From JBJFCE01 sp964437825 (GTDB lineage Bacteria > Bacillota > Clostridia > Lachnospirales > Lachnospiraceae), in contig CAYTIH010000078.1 in the NCBI GenBank assembly GCA_964437825.1, forward strand, positions 1 to 6,746: 6,746 bases of DNA. Reading direction: 5' to 3'. The notes under the pieces were generated by a model that saw only the letters and a list, made by a program, of their open reading frames with translations, had not been told where the DNA came from and did not search any database. Below are positions 5,729 to 6,746 of the stretch, in pieces. Positions within the stretch are counted from its first letter, which is position 1, and each line of letters opens with the position of its first letter. The translations under genes and the position numbers were made by a program.

Positions 5729-6698
5729 GATATTCCGCCTTTTTCTTATAAGAGATAGGTTTCGTAACACTTTTCAGGATATTGTCCAGTATTGCTTCCT
5801 CTGTTACATGCGCGATTCGTGCCTTGGTATTCAGAAGAATTCTGTGCTTGGAAACGTCCTGAAAAATGTGTTCCACATCTTCCGGAATCACATATTTGCG
5901 CTTTTCCAAAAATGCAGTTGCTTTTGACATTCTTGCAAGTGCAATCATACCCCGGGGGCTGATTCCGAGCTCAATATAATTGTTGGTTCTGGTAGCGTCA
6001 ACAAGCTTGACCATATACTTATAGATGTTATCATGTATAAAGATTCCGTCTACGATTGTTTTGAGTTCTTCCAGCTCCTGTGCATTGATTACCTGCTTGA
6101 TCAGGCTGTAATCATTACCGAGGTTTTTGCCTTTTGCAATTTCAATCTCGCTTTGAGGATCGGGATAGCCCATACTCATACAGATCATGAAACGATCAAG
6201 CTGGGATTCCGGAAGCATCTGCGTTCCGGCACTTCCTTTGGGGTTTTGTGTTGCAATTACTATGAACGGTGTCGGTACGGGATGACTTACACCGTCTACG
6301 GTAACCATTCCTTCCTCCATGACCTCAAGCAATGCAGATTGTGTCTTCGGAGATGTCCGGTTGATCTCATCTGCCAGAAAGAGATTGCACATAATCGTTC
6401 CGGGATGATAGGAAAAAGTACCGCTTTCCTTGTGATATGCGGAAAAGCCTAAAATATCCGCAGGCATGACGTCCGGTGTAAATTGGACTCTATGATTGTC
6501 CAGCTTCATTGCTTTGGAAAAGGCAAGTGCCAGTGTTGTTTTTCCAACCCCCGGGACATCTTCGATTAAGATATGTCCACCCGCAAGTATGGCACCGAAT
6601 GCTTTTCTGACACATTCGCTCTTTCCTTTTACGACCTGTTCAACTTCATCTATTACTTCATCCGCGATGACAGCGGCGTTAGCTTCTGAAATTTGCAT
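5721..6698 (-). CDS. MoxR family AAA+ ATPase
   Basis: This is a cytosolic AAA+ ATPase of 325 residues from an ATG at 6696-6698, or 329 from an ATG at 6708-6710. In the longer numbering the motifs are: Walker A DVPGVGKTT (51-59), a QFTPDVMPADILG segment (76-88) typical of MoxR, Walker B LFLADEINR (110-118), sensor 1 IATQNP (152-157), arginine finger in LPESQLDRF (166-174), and sensor 2 GISPRG (249-254). All key residues are present and the length is normal. The shorter start is preferred because GGGGA lies five bases before it; the longer one has GGA touching the ATG. An in-frame TGA at 6720-6722 excludes any longer protein. MoxR ATPases act as chaperone-like remodellers or metal-insertion factors for a vWA partner. 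The overlapping DUF58 gene supplies that partner here. It is probably the first or an early gene of the operon. Confidence 0.95.
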   Translation of the reverse strand: MQISEANAAVIADEVIDEVEQVVKGKSECVRKAFGAILAGGHILIEDVPGVGKTTLALAFSKAMKLDNHRVQFTPDVMPADILGFSAYHKESGTFSYHPGTIMCNLFLADEINRTSPKTQSALLEVMEEGMVTVDGVSHPVPTPFIVIATQNPKGSAGTQMLPESQLDRFMICMSMGYPDPQSEIEIAKGKNLGNDYSLIKQVINAQELEELKTIVDGIFIHDNIYKYMVKLVDATRTNNYIELGISPRGMIALARMSKATAFLEKRKYVIPEDVEHIFQDVSKHRILLNTKARIAHVTEEAILDNILKSVTKPISYKKKAEYHD

Positions 6699-6746
6699 TT
6701 TAATCCCCATTCCGGAGCGTCAGCAACGGGGCGGCGGGAAATCCGC

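Noticed and set aside
5729..5770. Extension of the DUF58 protein to the GTG at 5768-5770
   Set aside because: It would overlap MoxR by 50 nt, and the ATG at 5726-5728 has a good Shine-Dalgarno site and a direct start of the membrane segment.
6033..6452. 139-codon open frame on the plus strand
   Set aside because: It is antisense to the MoxR gene, whose motifs are unmistakable. The translated product is Cys/His-rich shadow sequence with no recognisable domain.

Overview
The window looks like a piece of a low-to-mid-GC Firmicutes chromosome, most likely from class Clostridia (Lachnospiraceae-like is a guess). The grounds are purine-rich Shine-Dalgarno sites, use of TTG as a start codon, tightly packed genes, and the protein families present. 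There are no rRNAs, tRNAs, CRISPR arrays, transposases or phage genes.

Layout from left to right: (1) Positions 1-267 hold one doubtful 60-codon ORF on the minus strand and a cluster of three strong inverted repeats. (2) rarA (mgsA-type AAA+ ATPase of replication-fork maintenance) runs on the plus strand from 298 to 1617. It starts at an inner ATG with a near-perfect ribosome binding site, and its N-terminus carries a QLSLF sliding-clamp-binding motif. (3) A 9-bp inverted repeat at 1628-1670, with T-rich flanks on both sides, probably terminates transcription from both directions. (4) Positions 1660-2034 (minus) hold a Nudix hydrolase fragment. Its Nudix box is intact but its N-terminus and a normal start are missing. 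(5) Positions 2041-6710 (minus) carry a three-gene cluster: a MoxR AAA+ ATPase, a DUF58 (vWA-like) membrane-anchored protein, and an 868-residue TgpA-type membrane transglutaminase-like protein.

The three-gene cluster is the main functional unit. Each junction is an 8-nt overlap of the same form (an NTG start overlapping a TAA stop: ATGATTAA and TTGTTTAA), so the three proteins are very probably translated in coupled fashion and at related levels. By analogy with known MoxR/DUF58/TgpA clusters, the MoxR ATPase is expected to act as a cytosolic chaperone-like remodeller, the DUF58 protein as its membrane-tethered vWA partner, and the transglutaminase-like protein as the effector facing outward. 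The substrate is not evident from the sequence. The most distinctive feature is in the outward-facing linker between the transglutaminase domain and the last membrane segment. It is built from nine tandem heptads (21-bp units), rich in E, N, Q, D and T.

The families are all known. I do not see an undescribed multi-gene system. The points worth a second look are the heptad repeat linker, the repeated overlap design, the Nudix remnant, the clamp motif in RarA, and the structured left flank.
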